NCBI GenBank assembly: GCA_029976065.1
Contig: JARKNV010000047.1
Location: 142,573 to 206,572 of the forward strand
Origin: Selenomonadales bacterium
GTDB taxonomy: Bacteria > Bacillota > Negativicutes > Sporomusales > UBA7701
Reading direction: 5' to 3'
Length of the DNA: 64,000 nt
Shown: in pieces, positions 31,088 to 40,710 of the stretch
How positions within the stretch are numbered: position 1 is the stretch's first letter
Layout: every line of letters starts with the position of its first letter
Position numbers and translations under genes: made by a program
Notes under the pieces: model-generated
What the model saw: only the letters and a program-made list of their open reading frames with translations
The model's database searches: none
What the model was told of the DNA's origin: nothing

Positions 31088-32116
31088 TCACTTCGCCGCC
31101 TGCCGTGCCAGCTTTTTGGCTTCGGCCAACTGCACACCCACTTCCAGGATCATATCGTCCTGGCCGCCGACCGCGCCGCGCCGTCCCAGTTCCAGCAGGA
31201 TTTCCCGCGGATCGACATCGTATTTCTCCCCGACCTCCTTGGCATGGAAGTAGAATGCGCCGTAGGTACCGGCGTAACCGATCATCAGGGCGGCATTGTC
31301 GATGAACTGCGGGTGAGTCATTATCGGTCGTAAAACATTGTCCGCGAGATCCATCACTTTAAACAGCTCAACCCCGGTCTCATGGCCTGCTTTTTTCAGC
31401 ACCGCGGCAAGCACTTCGAGCTGCGTGTTTCCGGAAGCCGCCCCCATGCCGCATAGCGCAGCGTCGATACAAGTAGCCCCCGCTTCAATCGCGGCCAACG
31501 AATTGCCGACCGCCAACCCCATGTTGTTATGTCCATGGAAGCCGATAGGCAGTGAGATCGCTTCTCTCATTGCCGAAATCTTTTTCTTGACTTCCTCCGG
31601 CAGCATAGCGCCGGCCGAATCCGTTACATATACAGCGTCCACGCCGTAGCTTTCGAGGCGTTTCGACTGCAGAACGATGTTGTCGATATCGGACATATGC
31701 GACATCATCATGAACCCCATGACTTCCAGTCCGGGCTTCTTTCTGCAATAGCGGATATACTGCTCGGTGCAATCCATTTCCGAGACATGCCCGGCAACGC
31801 GAATCGTTTTCACTCCGCAGTCAATTGCCGCGTCAACTTCATCGAGAATGCAGATACCCGGAATAACCAGCGCGTCAGTCTTGGCCCTTTTTAGCGCCTT
31901 GGCTACAGCCGAATAATAATCCGTGTCCGGAGACGTCAGCATCCCGTAATTAATACTGGAGCCACCGATACCTACTCCATGGCCGACCTCGATTGTATCG
32001 ATGCCGGCATCTTCGAGCCCGGCCGCGATTGCCGCCATTTTCTGCGGTGAAATATCATAACCCATAGAATGGGTTCCGTCCCGCATGGTAACATCGATTA
32101 AACGAATCTTCCCCAT
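31088..32116 (-). CDS. mhpE: 4-hydroxy-2-oxovalerate aldolase
   Basis: RLIDVTMRDGTHSMGYDISPQKMAAIAAGLEDAGIDTIEVGHGVGIGGSSINYG. Confidence 0.95.
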   Translation of the reverse strand: MGKIRLIDVTMRDGTHSMGYDISPQKMAAIAAGLEDAGIDTIEVGHGVGIGGSSINYGMLTSPDTDYYSAVAKALKRAKTDALVIPGICILDEVDAAIDCGVKTIRVAGHVSEMDCTEQYIRYCRKKPGLEVMGFMMMSHMSDIDNIVLQSKRLESYGVDAVYVTDSAGAMLPEEVKKKISAMREAISLPIGFHGHNNMGLAVGNSLAAIEAGATCIDAALCGMGAASGNTQLEVLAAVLKKAGHETGVELFKVMDLADNVLRPIMTHPQFIDNAALMIGYAGTYGAFYFHAKEVGEKYDVDPREILLELGRRGAVGGQDDMILEVGVQLAEAKKLARQAAK

Positions 32117-32121
32117 AATTA

Positions 32122-33000
32122 CTATTTTCCTCCCAATCTTTTTTCGGCGTATACTTCCGCAACTCTTACTGCTGCCGCTGTTATAATATCGAGGTTACCT
32201 GCATATTTCGGGAAATAGTCGCCCGCGCTTTCGACCTCATTGATTATCACGATATGATCGCCTACAACCTGCGGCCGAATCTTCAGTCTGTATCCGGGAA
32301 CATATTGCTGAACGGTCTTAACCATGTCGTCGACCGAATCGCAAATCTCCGCAAACTTGCCGAGGTCGCAGACGGCGTAAACCGTATTGCGCATTATTGC
32401 CGGCGGCTTGGCAGGATTGATAATATTAATTACTTTGGCAGTCTTCACGCCCGCTACTTCCAACAAAGCCCGTTTCGATGTCTTCTTGAATTCGTTAGTG
32501 TTTGACCGGCCAGCCGGCCCGACGGCGGAAGCGCTTGCCCCGGTTACCATCTCGGCATAATCGACCGGTGTAACCCTTTGGACGGCATAGGCCAGAGGGA
32601 CACACGCCTGTGCGCCGCAGGTTATCATATTTACATTGTTTGCCTCGCTCAAGGCCTTATCGAGGTTAATACTCGGCACAACAACAGGCCCCACGCCGGC
32701 AGGGGTAAGGTCAACGGCGAAAATCCCCGCCTCCTTCAGCAATGGCGCATGTTTGAGATGCGCATAGGCCGAAGTGCAGTCGAAAACAAGGTCAATATCG
32801 CCCTTCCGTTCCAAAATGCCGTCAATCCCCAAATAAGTGTCGTCGATGCCTCTTTCCTTTGCCATCTTGAGGCCCAGTGACTCTTTTTCGATCCCCGACA
32901 CCAGCACCAATTCGAGGTTTTTGCTTCTCAGCACCTTCATCATCAAGTCAATCCCGATATTGCCGGGACCAAGGATAGCTGCCCGAATTTTCCGATTCAT
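32122..33000 (-). CDS. mhpF: Acetaldehyde dehydrogenase (acetylating)
   Basis: RAAILGPGNIGIDLMMKVLRS...; TCGAQACVPLAYAVQRVTPVDYAEMVTGASASAVGPAGRSNTNEFKKTS. Confidence 0.95.
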   Translation of the reverse strand: MNRKIRAAILGPGNIGIDLMMKVLRSKNLELVLVSGIEKESLGLKMAKERGIDDTYLGIDGILERKGDIDLVFDCTSAYAHLKHAPLLKEAGIFAVDLTPAGVGPVVVPSINLDKALSEANNVNMITCGAQACVPLAYAVQRVTPVDYAEMVTGASASAVGPAGRSNTNEFKKTSKRALLEVAGVKTAKVINIINPAKPPAIMRNTVYAVCDLGKFAEICDSVDDMVKTVQQYVPGYRLKIRPQVVGDHIVIINEVESAGDYFPKYAGNLDIITAAAVRVAEVYAEKRLGGK

Positions 33001-33104
33001 AATACTCCTCCTGCATTTAATAGACTGCTGCAACTGGATACTGTCTTCCCTGTCCCCTGCCTCTCCGTCGGTCACAGGTTTTTTTCTTGTCGCGACTTCG
33101 GCCG

Positions 33105-34382
33105 CTATTTAAGTTCCGCGCCCTTGAGAGGAGGCATGAAGAACAGGAAGACCAAGCTAATCGCATAGAATGCCGCTGCAATATACAACGAGGCTCCTAA
33201 TCCCATCTTTGCGGCCATACCGCCGATGGCAACCGGCGCCAGACCGCTGATAGCCCTCGCGATATTATAGAGCGCTCCAGACGCCGTAGCGCGGATTTCC
33301 GTCGGGAAAAGCTCCGCCATCATCGGGCCGAAGCCGGCGTAAACGGCAACAAAGTAACCTGTGCCCAAAGTCGCGATTGTCAGCATCGTTGTATCGGTCG
33401 CCGTAAGAAATAACGGAATGCTTAATGCATTGCCGAGTATAAAGATCGTTTTCGCCGGTTTTAGGCCGACCTTATCGGCGATAATCCCGAACGACGCGTA
33501 TCCCAAAACTGACGCCATCTTCATCAATATGACCACACTGCCGGACTGGACCAGGCTGAGTCCGCGCCCACCCTTCTCAACCGGCATCGCCAGATAGGCC
33601 GGCGCCCAGGTTGTCAGACCCCAGTATCCCAGCATGATGAAGGTGATATATAGCAGGGAAACGAGCGTGTTTCTGGTCTGCCCGATGAACAGCAGCCGAA
33701 AGATTGCCGCCGCGGAATACTTCTTGTTCTCCGCTTTCATTTTCTCTTGATTCTTTTCCCACAACTCGGATTCGGGGGTATGACGGCGGATCCAGAAGAC
33801 CATGACCGCCGGCAGAGCGCCTACAAAAAACACGGCCCGCCATCCCCAGATGGGGATGATCGTCATGGAAATGACCGCAGCCATCCACACACCGATGGTG
33901 AATCCGCACTGCACGAATGCCATGGCTCTCGCCCGGTATTTAGCCGGCCAAGTTTCCGTCACCAGCGAAGCGCCGCTGGCGTACTCGCCGCCCATGCCAA
34001 GCCCTACCAAGACACGGAAAATAAATAACTGTACCGCTGTTTGCGAAAAACCGCACAGGGCCGTAGCGATGGAATACATAATAATACTCCAGGTCATGGA
34101 CCTGATGCGGCCGAACTTGTCGGCAAGAATCCCGAAAACGATGCCGCCGAAAGCCGACGCCACCAAAGCGCCGGAGGCCAAAACGCCTGCATAGGTCGTA
34201 TTGATATGCAGATCCTTCATTACATATACGATAACGAACGAGTACAGCATCAGGTCCATGATATCGAGAGCCCAGCCGAGGAATGCGGCGATAAGCGTTT
34301 TCCAGTGCTTTGCGGTCAGTTCCTTGCGCCATCCTCCGCCTCCCGAAGGGGAGATAGCATTGGCAGTATTAGTTTCATTCAT
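33105..34382 (-). CDS. MFS transporter (aromatic acid/sugar-type)
   Basis: GWALDIMDLMLYSFVI, GGIVFGILADKFGRIRSMTWSI, GLGMGGEYASGASLVTETWPAKYR. Confidence 0.92.
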   Translation of the reverse strand: MNETNTANAISPSGGGGWRKELTAKHWKTLIAAFLGWALDIMDLMLYSFVIVYVMKDLHINTTYAGVLASGALVASAFGGIVFGILADKFGRIRSMTWSIIMYSIATALCGFSQTAVQLFIFRVLVGLGMGGEYASGASLVTETWPAKYRARAMAFVQCGFTIGVWMAAVISMTIIPIWGWRAVFFVGALPAVMVFWIRRHTPESELWEKNQEKMKAENKKYSAAAIFRLLFIGQTRNTLVSLLYITFIMLGYWGLTTWAPAYLAMPVEKGGRGLSLVQSGSVVILMKMASVLGYASFGIIADKVGLKPAKTIFILGNALSIPLFLTATDTTMLTIATLGTGYFVAVYAGFGPMMAELFPTEIRATASGALYNIARAISGLAPVAIGGMAAKMGLGASLYIAAAFYAISLVFLFFMPPLKGAELK

Positions 34383-34423
34383 AACAAACACCATCCTTGC
34401 CTTTTTTCGGAAGTAGATATTGC

Positions 34424-35218
34424 TCAGTCGACAACATTAAGCGTAACCGGGCCCAGGGAAGCGAACTCCGCCACTACCTTGTCGCCTGCCTTGAGCGGCT
34501 GCGAGGCGGTAATCGCCCCCGTCATGACTAGCTGACCGGCCCTCAGCTTCTCGCCGGTCATGTGGAGCATATTCACAAGCGCGGCCACCGCCCTGGCAGG
34601 ATGCCCCAATACGGCCGCCCCTGTCCCGAACGCGACGTCTTCGCCGTTAATGCTCATCCTGACCCCTAAAAGCTCGAGATCCAAATCCAGCGGGGAAATC
34701 TTCACGCTTCCGAGCTTGAACCGCGCCCCCGATATATTGTCGGCAACCGCATCCGGTCCCGTGAACTTGAATCCGTGATAGCGGCTGTCGATGATCTCCA
34801 GGGAAGCTATTACATAATCCGTGGCGTGCATAACTTTAGCGCTGTTCATATTGGGACCGGACAAGTCTTCCTTCAAAACGAACGTTATCTCCGGCTCGAC
34901 CTTGGGGTGGATGAGTTCCCGCATGCTCAGCGGCTTGTTCCCCTCCAGCATCATATATTCGAACAGTCGGCCGAAACTCGGCATGGTCGAGCCCATTTGG
35001 CGCCGTTTCTCCATGCTTGTGGCGCCCATCTTATACCCGATAACTTTGTGCCCTTCGGCAACAACCATTTTCTCGCGTATCCCCTGGATAACGTACCCCT
35101 CTTCCCTGGTCAGTTCCGGATACTTCTCCACAAGCTGCGGCATAGATTTAACCGCTCGCTCGGCTGCGACCGAAAGGCGGGCGCATTCCGCAAGTTGCTC
35201 TTCAGTCAGTTTGGACAT
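34424..35218 (-). CDS. 2-keto-4-pentenoate hydratase / 2-oxo-3-hexenedioate decarboxylase family (DmpH-like)
   Basis: GYKMGATSMEKRRQMGSTMPSFGRLFEYMML, HPKVEPEITFVLKEDL. Confidence 0.88.
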   Translation of the reverse strand: MSKLTEEQLAECARLSVAAERAVKSMPQLVEKYPELTREEGYVIQGIREKMVVAEGHKVIGYKMGATSMEKRRQMGSTMPSFGRLFEYMMLEGNKPLSMRELIHPKVEPEITFVLKEDLSGPNMNSAKVMHATDYVIASLEIIDSRYHGFKFTGPDAVADNISGARFKLGSVKISPLDLDLELLGVRMSINGEDVAFGTGAAVLGHPARAVAALVNMLHMTGEKLRAGQLVMTGAITASQPLKAGDKVVAEFASLGPVTLNVVD

Positions 35219-35322
35219 CGTCTCTCTCCTTTCCGCACGAATTATGCCGATACAATCGCTGGAGCCAAAATCCCGCGACACCACCCCCTGCTCCGGTGCA
35301 AATCAACCCCGTCATTTGCACA

Positions 35323-35338
35323 TTGTAAACATGCTGTC
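35323..35338. promoter_or_regulatory. Candidate regulator site (TTGTAAACATGCTGTC)
   Basis: Resembles the duplicated GTAAACATCGTTT motif at 40.3 kb. Confidence 0.35.
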
Positions 35339-35373
35339 ATACATTGCGGCAATAAAAAAGGTGCGTCAACTAC

Positions 35374-36774
35374 TTAATTCACATCTCCCAACTCCGCTCG
35401 TTTGGCAGTAAACCAGCTGACGGCAAGCAGCGCAACCATGCTGGCCAATAGTCCGGGGAAAAGCGGGTCGATTCCTTTGGGAAAGACTATCTTCCAGAAA
35501 AAATCAACCGTTGGCCCAAGTAACGCTGCTGCCACGCCGCCTTTCGGCGTAACAAAACGCGGCAACAACATTGCTCCCAGCAGCGGAAAAAGCACGGTGC
35601 ACCCGCGAAGGCCCATGGACATGAAACTCCAACCCAGAATAAGGCTGCCGGCATTACCATTTACGAACAAGATTGCCACCAGACAGACAACGACAATAAG
35701 AGAGCGTTGGACCGTCAGGACATATCCGGTGTCGTCTTTCCGGCAGAAAAACCGTTGATAAATATCCTTAGTGACCATCGTCGAAATTCCCAGCGTCAAT
35801 CCGGCCCAGGTACCCACCACCGAGATGAGGAGAGTTGCCAGGATAACCCCGGCCAGCACCGGTGGCAAAAATGTCAGGATAAAAACCGGCAGAACCTCGC
35901 TGGAAGCCGTGCCAGGGAAATTCGCCCGCATGAACAACCCGACCAGGATGCCGCCAATTCCGATCGGAGGTATCAGCAAGGCGGAAATGCACGCGCTTTT
36001 GCGGGCTTCCCTCACGCTTCTCGCCGAAGCCAGCGCCTGAAAATAAGTCTGTGTAGACAGGACTCCTACTATGAGGGAAAACCCTGCGGCCAAGTCTTTG
36101 TCAATACCCCGTCCGAATAAGGAAAACCACGGATATGGAGGGAATTTGGCCATTAGCCCGGCCACGCCGCCGACTAACGCAAACGCCGCGGCGCCACAGG
36201 CCAGCATGGCGACATACAGCAGAACCAGCTTAACTACGCCGGTCAATCCGGTTCCCCAAACACCGCCGAACAAGACATAGGCAAGTACCAGGAACAGCCC
36301 GATCAGCGCCGCGAAAATTGGCTCCATAGGATAAATTGAGGTAACCAACGCACAGAAGGACAAGACCTGGGCGATCAGATTGAAGAAAATGCCGATTGAC
36401 GTAAATACGCTGGCGATCGGACCGATGTCCGGCCCGTAGGTTTGGGCCAGATACTGCGGCAGGGTTTCCGTCGCGCTTTCCCACAGCGGCTTCACCATGC
36501 CGATTCCCAGGATGGCGCAGGCAATCCCGGCGCCAAGCGTGAACCACCATGCCGAAAAGCCGAACTGAAAGGCCAACTGTGCCGTACCGATCGTCGAAGC
36601 TCCCCCTACCAGCGTCCCCATTACCGAGCCAGCGACAATCGGGGCGCCGACACTACGACCGCCTGATGAAAAATCGGCTGCCGATTTAACCCTGCGCCCG
36701 GCGTAAAGCCCCACCGCCGTCATCAGCAGTAAAGTTGCCACTATCCCGATAATGTGTTCGACAGTCAATGTCAT
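35374..36774 (-). CDS. Sodium:solute symporter (SSS) family protein
   Basis: 466 aa; RRVKSAADFSSGGRSVGAPIVAGSVMGTLVGGASTIGTAQLAFQFGFSAWWFTLGAGI. Confidence 0.88.
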   Translation of the reverse strand: MTLTVEHIIGIVATLLLMTAVGLYAGRRVKSAADFSSGGRSVGAPIVAGSVMGTLVGGASTIGTAQLAFQFGFSAWWFTLGAGIACAILGIGMVKPLWESATETLPQYLAQTYGPDIGPIASVFTSIGIFFNLIAQVLSFCALVTSIYPMEPIFAALIGLFLVLAYVLFGGVWGTGLTGVVKLVLLYVAMLACGAAAFALVGGVAGLMAKFPPYPWFSLFGRGIDKDLAAGFSLIVGVLSTQTYFQALASARSVREARKSACISALLIPPIGIGGILVGLFMRANFPGTASSEVLPVFILTFLPPVLAGVILATLLISVVGTWAGLTLGISTMVTKDIYQRFFCRKDDTGYVLTVQRSLIVVVCLVAILFVNGNAGSLILGWSFMSMGLRGCTVLFPLLGAMLLPRFVTPKGGVAAALLGPTVDFFWKIVFPKGIDPLFPGLLASMVALLAVSWFTAKRAELGDVN

Positions 36775-36836
36775 CTGGCTTATACTCCTAATAAAACCGA
36801 ATAAGTGAACGGAACCTTAGCAACCGGTGAGTCGAG

Positions 36837-38831
36837 CTATATGTTTCTTGCCACTTCGTACGCATCCCAGATCGCATACATGATGTTGGCGACTTTGCGT
36901 GCATCTCCCAAAAGATACAGCTCTTCGACGTCGTTTTTTATTTCGTCGTAAAGTCCACGGTTGGCATCATAGCCGACCGATACGATGATCGAGTCCGCCT
37001 TTATTTCTTCCTCAACGCCGTCCTTGGAAACAATGAGCCCCGTGGCGGTAGCTCTGACCGCCCTGGTCGAAGTCCGGACATCCACCAGGTGGAAGCGCAG
37101 CAGATCGACAAGCATCTGCCGGTTGGCGTAGCAAAGCGGCGCGCCCGTACCCAGGATGTCTGCCATAAACTCCACCACGGTAACCTGTTTCCCCTGCCTG
37201 GCAAGCATTAGCGCCGTTTCGCACCCGACCAGCCCGCCGCCGACGATTACCGCGTTCATCCCGGAATCCTTCTTGCCGATCAGCACCTCCGCCGCGGGAT
37301 ATACCTTGCTGTTATCGCCAAGACTGAACATTTTCGGCGTTGAACCTGTCGCGATGATCACCGCATCGGCGCAACCAATGCGTATCATCTCAGCGGTAAC
37401 TTCTGTAGAATAATGAATATCAACGCCGAGGCTTTCCAGTTCCTGCTTATACCAGGCCACGAGCGCCCGGTCGTCTTCCTTGAAATCAGGCGCGCCGCCT
37501 GGGATCAGGTTACCTCCCAACTGGCCGCTCTTTTCGAAAAGCTCCACCTGATGACCGCGTTCCGCAAGGACACGGGCGGCCTCACAGCCTGCCACCCCGC
37601 CGCCCACGACCACCACTTTCTTTTTCCTGAAGGCGGGAGTCAGCGAGTATTCCTTTTCCCGCCCGGCCGCGGGGTTGACAGCACAAGACAATGCCATGAT
37701 ATCCTTCAGCCGCCCCATGCAGGCTTCCTGACAGGACAGGCACGGACGCACTTTTTCGTGCCTCCCGGTCCGAATCTTATTGACGATTTTCGGATCAGCC
37801 AACAGCGGCCGGCCCAGGCCGACCATATCCGTCTTTTGCTCCGCCACGGCGGCACTGGCGAACGCGGGGTCATCCATCCGGCCGGCGGTGATAACCGGAA
37901 TCTTCACGACTTTTTTGAGTTCCGCGTTGTAGGGAAGCGGCAGGCCCTTCTCCTGATACATCGGCGGATGGCTCCAGTACCACGAATCATAGCTGCCGAC
38001 ATCGGAGTCAAGGGCATCGTAGCCAGCGGCCTCCAACAGTTTGGCAACCTCCAGCCCCTCCGCCAAGTCGCGACCCTTTTCCGCAAACGCTTCACCGGGA
38101 ACCGCCCCCTGCCCCAGTTCCTTGATGAAGCTCTTGGGGCTGTAGCGCATAACAACCGGGTAATTATTCCCGCAGGCCTTTTTGATCCCCTGGACGATCT
38201 CCACCGCGAACCTGATCCGGTTTTCCAGGCTGCCGCCATATTCGTCAGTACGGTTATTGAAATACGCGATGGCAAACTGGTCAATCAGATATCCCTCATG
38301 CATGGCGTGGATTTCTACGCCGTCAAAGCCGGCCTTCTTGGCGATAACCGCGGAATCCACCAGCTTGCCGATAATCGCCTTTACCTCGGCTGTCGTCAAC
38401 GCCCGGCACATCAGACCATCGACCCACCTATGCGGAATCGCCGAAGGGCCTATCGGGGCTACACCCGGAAAAACACGACTAGCCACCCGGCCAAAGCCGG
38501 CCGAAAGTTGCAGAAAAATCTTGGCGTCGTACGCATGCACCCGTTCCGTCAAAGTCCGCGCCATCCGTGTAAAAATCATCGGATTCTTGGTCGGGCAGGC
38601 CATCGACGCCACCGAGTGCTTTTCGATCTCATTCTCCACGAAACTCATTCCGGTGACGATCAGCCCGACGCCGCCTTGGGCGCGTTCGACGTAATAGTTG
38701 ATTGCCCGTTCGGTAAACGCGCCGTCGCTGTCGACCAAACCGGCCGGTCCCATGGGTGCCATTGCGTACCTGTTTTTTATTTCACAACAGCCAATTTTGA
38801 TAGGTGTAAACAAATTATCGTACGGTGTCAT
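36837..38831 (-). CDS. OYE-type NADH:flavin oxidoreductase/2,4-dienoyl-CoA reductase-like protein with C-terminal FAD/NAD(P) domain
   Basis: LFTPIKIGCCEIKNRYAMAPMG...; CLSCQEACMGRLKDIMALSCAVNPAAGRE Fe-S motif; VVVVGGGVAGCEAARVLAERGHQVELFEK. Confidence 0.92.
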   Translation of the reverse strand: MTPYDNLFTPIKIGCCEIKNRYAMAPMGPAGLVDSDGAFTERAINYYVERAQGGVGLIVTGMSFVENEIEKHSVASMACPTKNPMIFTRMARTLTERVHAYDAKIFLQLSAGFGRVASRVFPGVAPIGPSAIPHRWVDGLMCRALTTAEVKAIIGKLVDSAVIAKKAGFDGVEIHAMHEGYLIDQFAIAYFNNRTDEYGGSLENRIRFAVEIVQGIKKACGNNYPVVMRYSPKSFIKELGQGAVPGEAFAEKGRDLAEGLEVAKLLEAAGYDALDSDVGSYDSWYWSHPPMYQEKGLPLPYNAELKKVVKIPVITAGRMDDPAFASAAVAEQKTDMVGLGRPLLADPKIVNKIRTGRHEKVRPCLSCQEACMGRLKDIMALSCAVNPAAGREKEYSLTPAFRKKKVVVVGGGVAGCEAARVLAERGHQVELFEKSGQLGGNLIPGGAPDFKEDDRALVAWYKQELESLGVDIHYSTEVTAEMIRIGCADAVIIATGSTPKMFSLGDNSKVYPAAEVLIGKKDSGMNAVIVGGGLVGCETALMLARQGKQVTVVEFMADILGTGAPLCYANRQMLVDLLRFHLVDVRTSTRAVRATATGLIVSKDGVEEEIKADSIIVSVGYDANRGLYDEIKNDVEELYLLGDARKVANIMYAIWDAYEVARNI

Positions 38832-38941
38832 TGAGCAGACGCCTCGTCTTTCCGCAAAACTCTTTGAATCCGATGTCTGCGGTTGGGAAAGCACCATCCT
38901 GGTGCCTTCCCAACCGCAACCCCATCCGGAATCGGCCTATA

Positions 38942-40126
38942 TCACACGTCAATGCCGTAGGTGGGCGGCATACGGGTTCCTTTGTCCACAACCACCATCC
39001 CGGCCGATACCACCGTGCGAATTTTCAGGCCGTCCCGTTCCATCACAACAAGGTCCGCATCCTTGCCAGCCTCGATACGTCCCTTACTGGCAAGACCGTA
39101 GGCGTCGGCGACATTGCTGGTAACGTAGGAAACGGCCTCGCCCAGCTCCATTCCCCGCTCATACATGATCTTCACATCATTATAAAGGATGTTCAGCGGG
39201 AAACGGTGGATATAATCCTTGCCGAACAGCGTGCTAACGCCGTTTCCGTCCGAGCTGACGGTCAGCAGCTTCCGGTCGACGCCTTGACTCTTGAGAAGTT
39301 CGATGGAATCCGGGACAGATTTCCCGAGCTTATAGGCCGGCGGGTAAAGAGGTACCGTTAGGTCGATATAGCCGCCATTTTTTGCCCATTCCGGCGCTTC
39401 CGACAGCACCTGAGGATTGCGGTTGAAATGAAGAGGAACGATATGCTTGATAAGTACATCGGGAAGAATATCGAGAAGGGGCTTGATTCCGCTCGGGGAA
39501 TCGCCCAAATGGAACTGCACGAAGCCCATTTTCCCCGCCAGCCGCCCAGCCACATGGACGTCCGCGACAAGCTTCCGCAGATCGTCGAGCGACGGCTGAG
39601 TTGACCGCTTGTCGGAAATCGCCGGCTCCCCGACGCCGATTATTTCCGGAATAAGATACATATCCTCTCTTAGGCTGCCGGTCAATGTATGTATCGGCAA
39701 ATCGAGGCCGCCGTCCACGCAGTATACATTCAGATACCGCTCGCGCAAACTCCGGGCCTTGGCTACCAATGCCATTACATTACGAGTTACAGTATCAACA
39801 CCGAGGCACCCGATAACAGTCGTCGTCCCGGCCATAAACGCCTCGGTCGCGGTCAGTTCAGGAGCACGGCTGCCATACCCGGCGCCGCCGCCGCCGCCCA
39901 GCATATGGACATGCGCGTCGATGAAACCCGGTGTGAGTAATGCGCCGTCGCAGTCAATCACCTGCATCTTTTCTTCGTCAACAGGCAGACCGGACAGCTC
40001 TTTACCGATGCAGATAATCTTTCCCGCCGCAACCAGCACGTCCTGAACCCCCAGAGACTCAGGAGCGTAAACTTGCGCATTTTTCAACAACAAACTCGAA
40101 ACCGACGATCCAACTTTTCTTGCCAT
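38942..40126 (-). CDS. iadA: Isoaspartyl dipeptidase (beta-aspartyl-peptidase, IadA-like)
   Basis: GALLTPGFIDAHVHMLGGGGGAGYGSRAPELTATEAFMAGTTTVIGCLGVDTVTR. Confidence 0.88.
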   Translation of the reverse strand: MARKVGSSVSSLLLKNAQVYAPESLGVQDVLVAAGKIICIGKELSGLPVDEEKMQVIDCDGALLTPGFIDAHVHMLGGGGGAGYGSRAPELTATEAFMAGTTTVIGCLGVDTVTRNVMALVAKARSLRERYLNVYCVDGGLDLPIHTLTGSLREDMYLIPEIIGVGEPAISDKRSTQPSLDDLRKLVADVHVAGRLAGKMGFVQFHLGDSPSGIKPLLDILPDVLIKHIVPLHFNRNPQVLSEAPEWAKNGGYIDLTVPLYPPAYKLGKSVPDSIELLKSQGVDRKLLTVSSDGNGVSTLFGKDYIHRFPLNILYNDVKIMYERGMELGEAVSYVTSNVADAYGLASKGRIEAGKDADLVVMERDGLKIRTVVSAGMVVVDKGTRMPPTYGIDV

Positions 40127-40306
40127 TTGACACACCCTTTCTTTTTATTCATCGGCCGCCACGGATGAGGCATCGATCATCTTTTCTTCCATGTCCCCAG
40201 GTTCCCTAGTTCGCCTCCTTAATTATTTGCGCCGATCCCTGCCTCACCATGCCGTCCAACGGTCCTTCCTTAAAAAATACCGGCTGTTCTAACATCATTT
40301 CCACAT

Positions 40307-40374
40307 GGTAAACATCGTTTCATATATATTGTTAAAACAAAAGGAGATTTATTTCATCATCGTAAACATCGTTT
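40307..40374. promoter_or_regulatory. Two direct copies of GTAAACATCGTTT upstream of iadA
   Basis: GGTAAACATCGTTT 40307-40320 and CGTAAACATCGTTT 40361-40374, 54 bp apart. Confidence 0.55.
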
Positions 40375-40516
40375 CTCCTTTTTTATAGATTCTACATATT
40401 AGTGCAGATTCCTTCCTGATTTTCAAATAATTTATCATTGCCGATATACCTCATGCTCTAAACAAGGCTGCTAGAAACATCGAACCTCGATAAAGCTTTG
40501 GGGTAAAACGTTTACA

Positions 40517-40552
40517 CACAAAACCACCGTCGCTACGACGGTGGTTTTTGTG
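40517..40552. terminator. Strong hairpin/terminator
   Basis: CACAAAACCACCGTCGctaCGACGGTGGTTTTTGTG. Confidence 0.8.
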
Positions 40553-40710
40553 ACCCTATTATTGTCCGGAGCCCAATGACCCTATTATTGTCAAAAGGGA
40601 CACTTATCGTGTCCCCAATCACAGTAATCCACATCTTCTTTACTGCTGACAAAGCCCCACCTCTTATCCGTACATTTTGCCGCCCGGGCTGCAGACAAGC
40701 CGATCATGAC

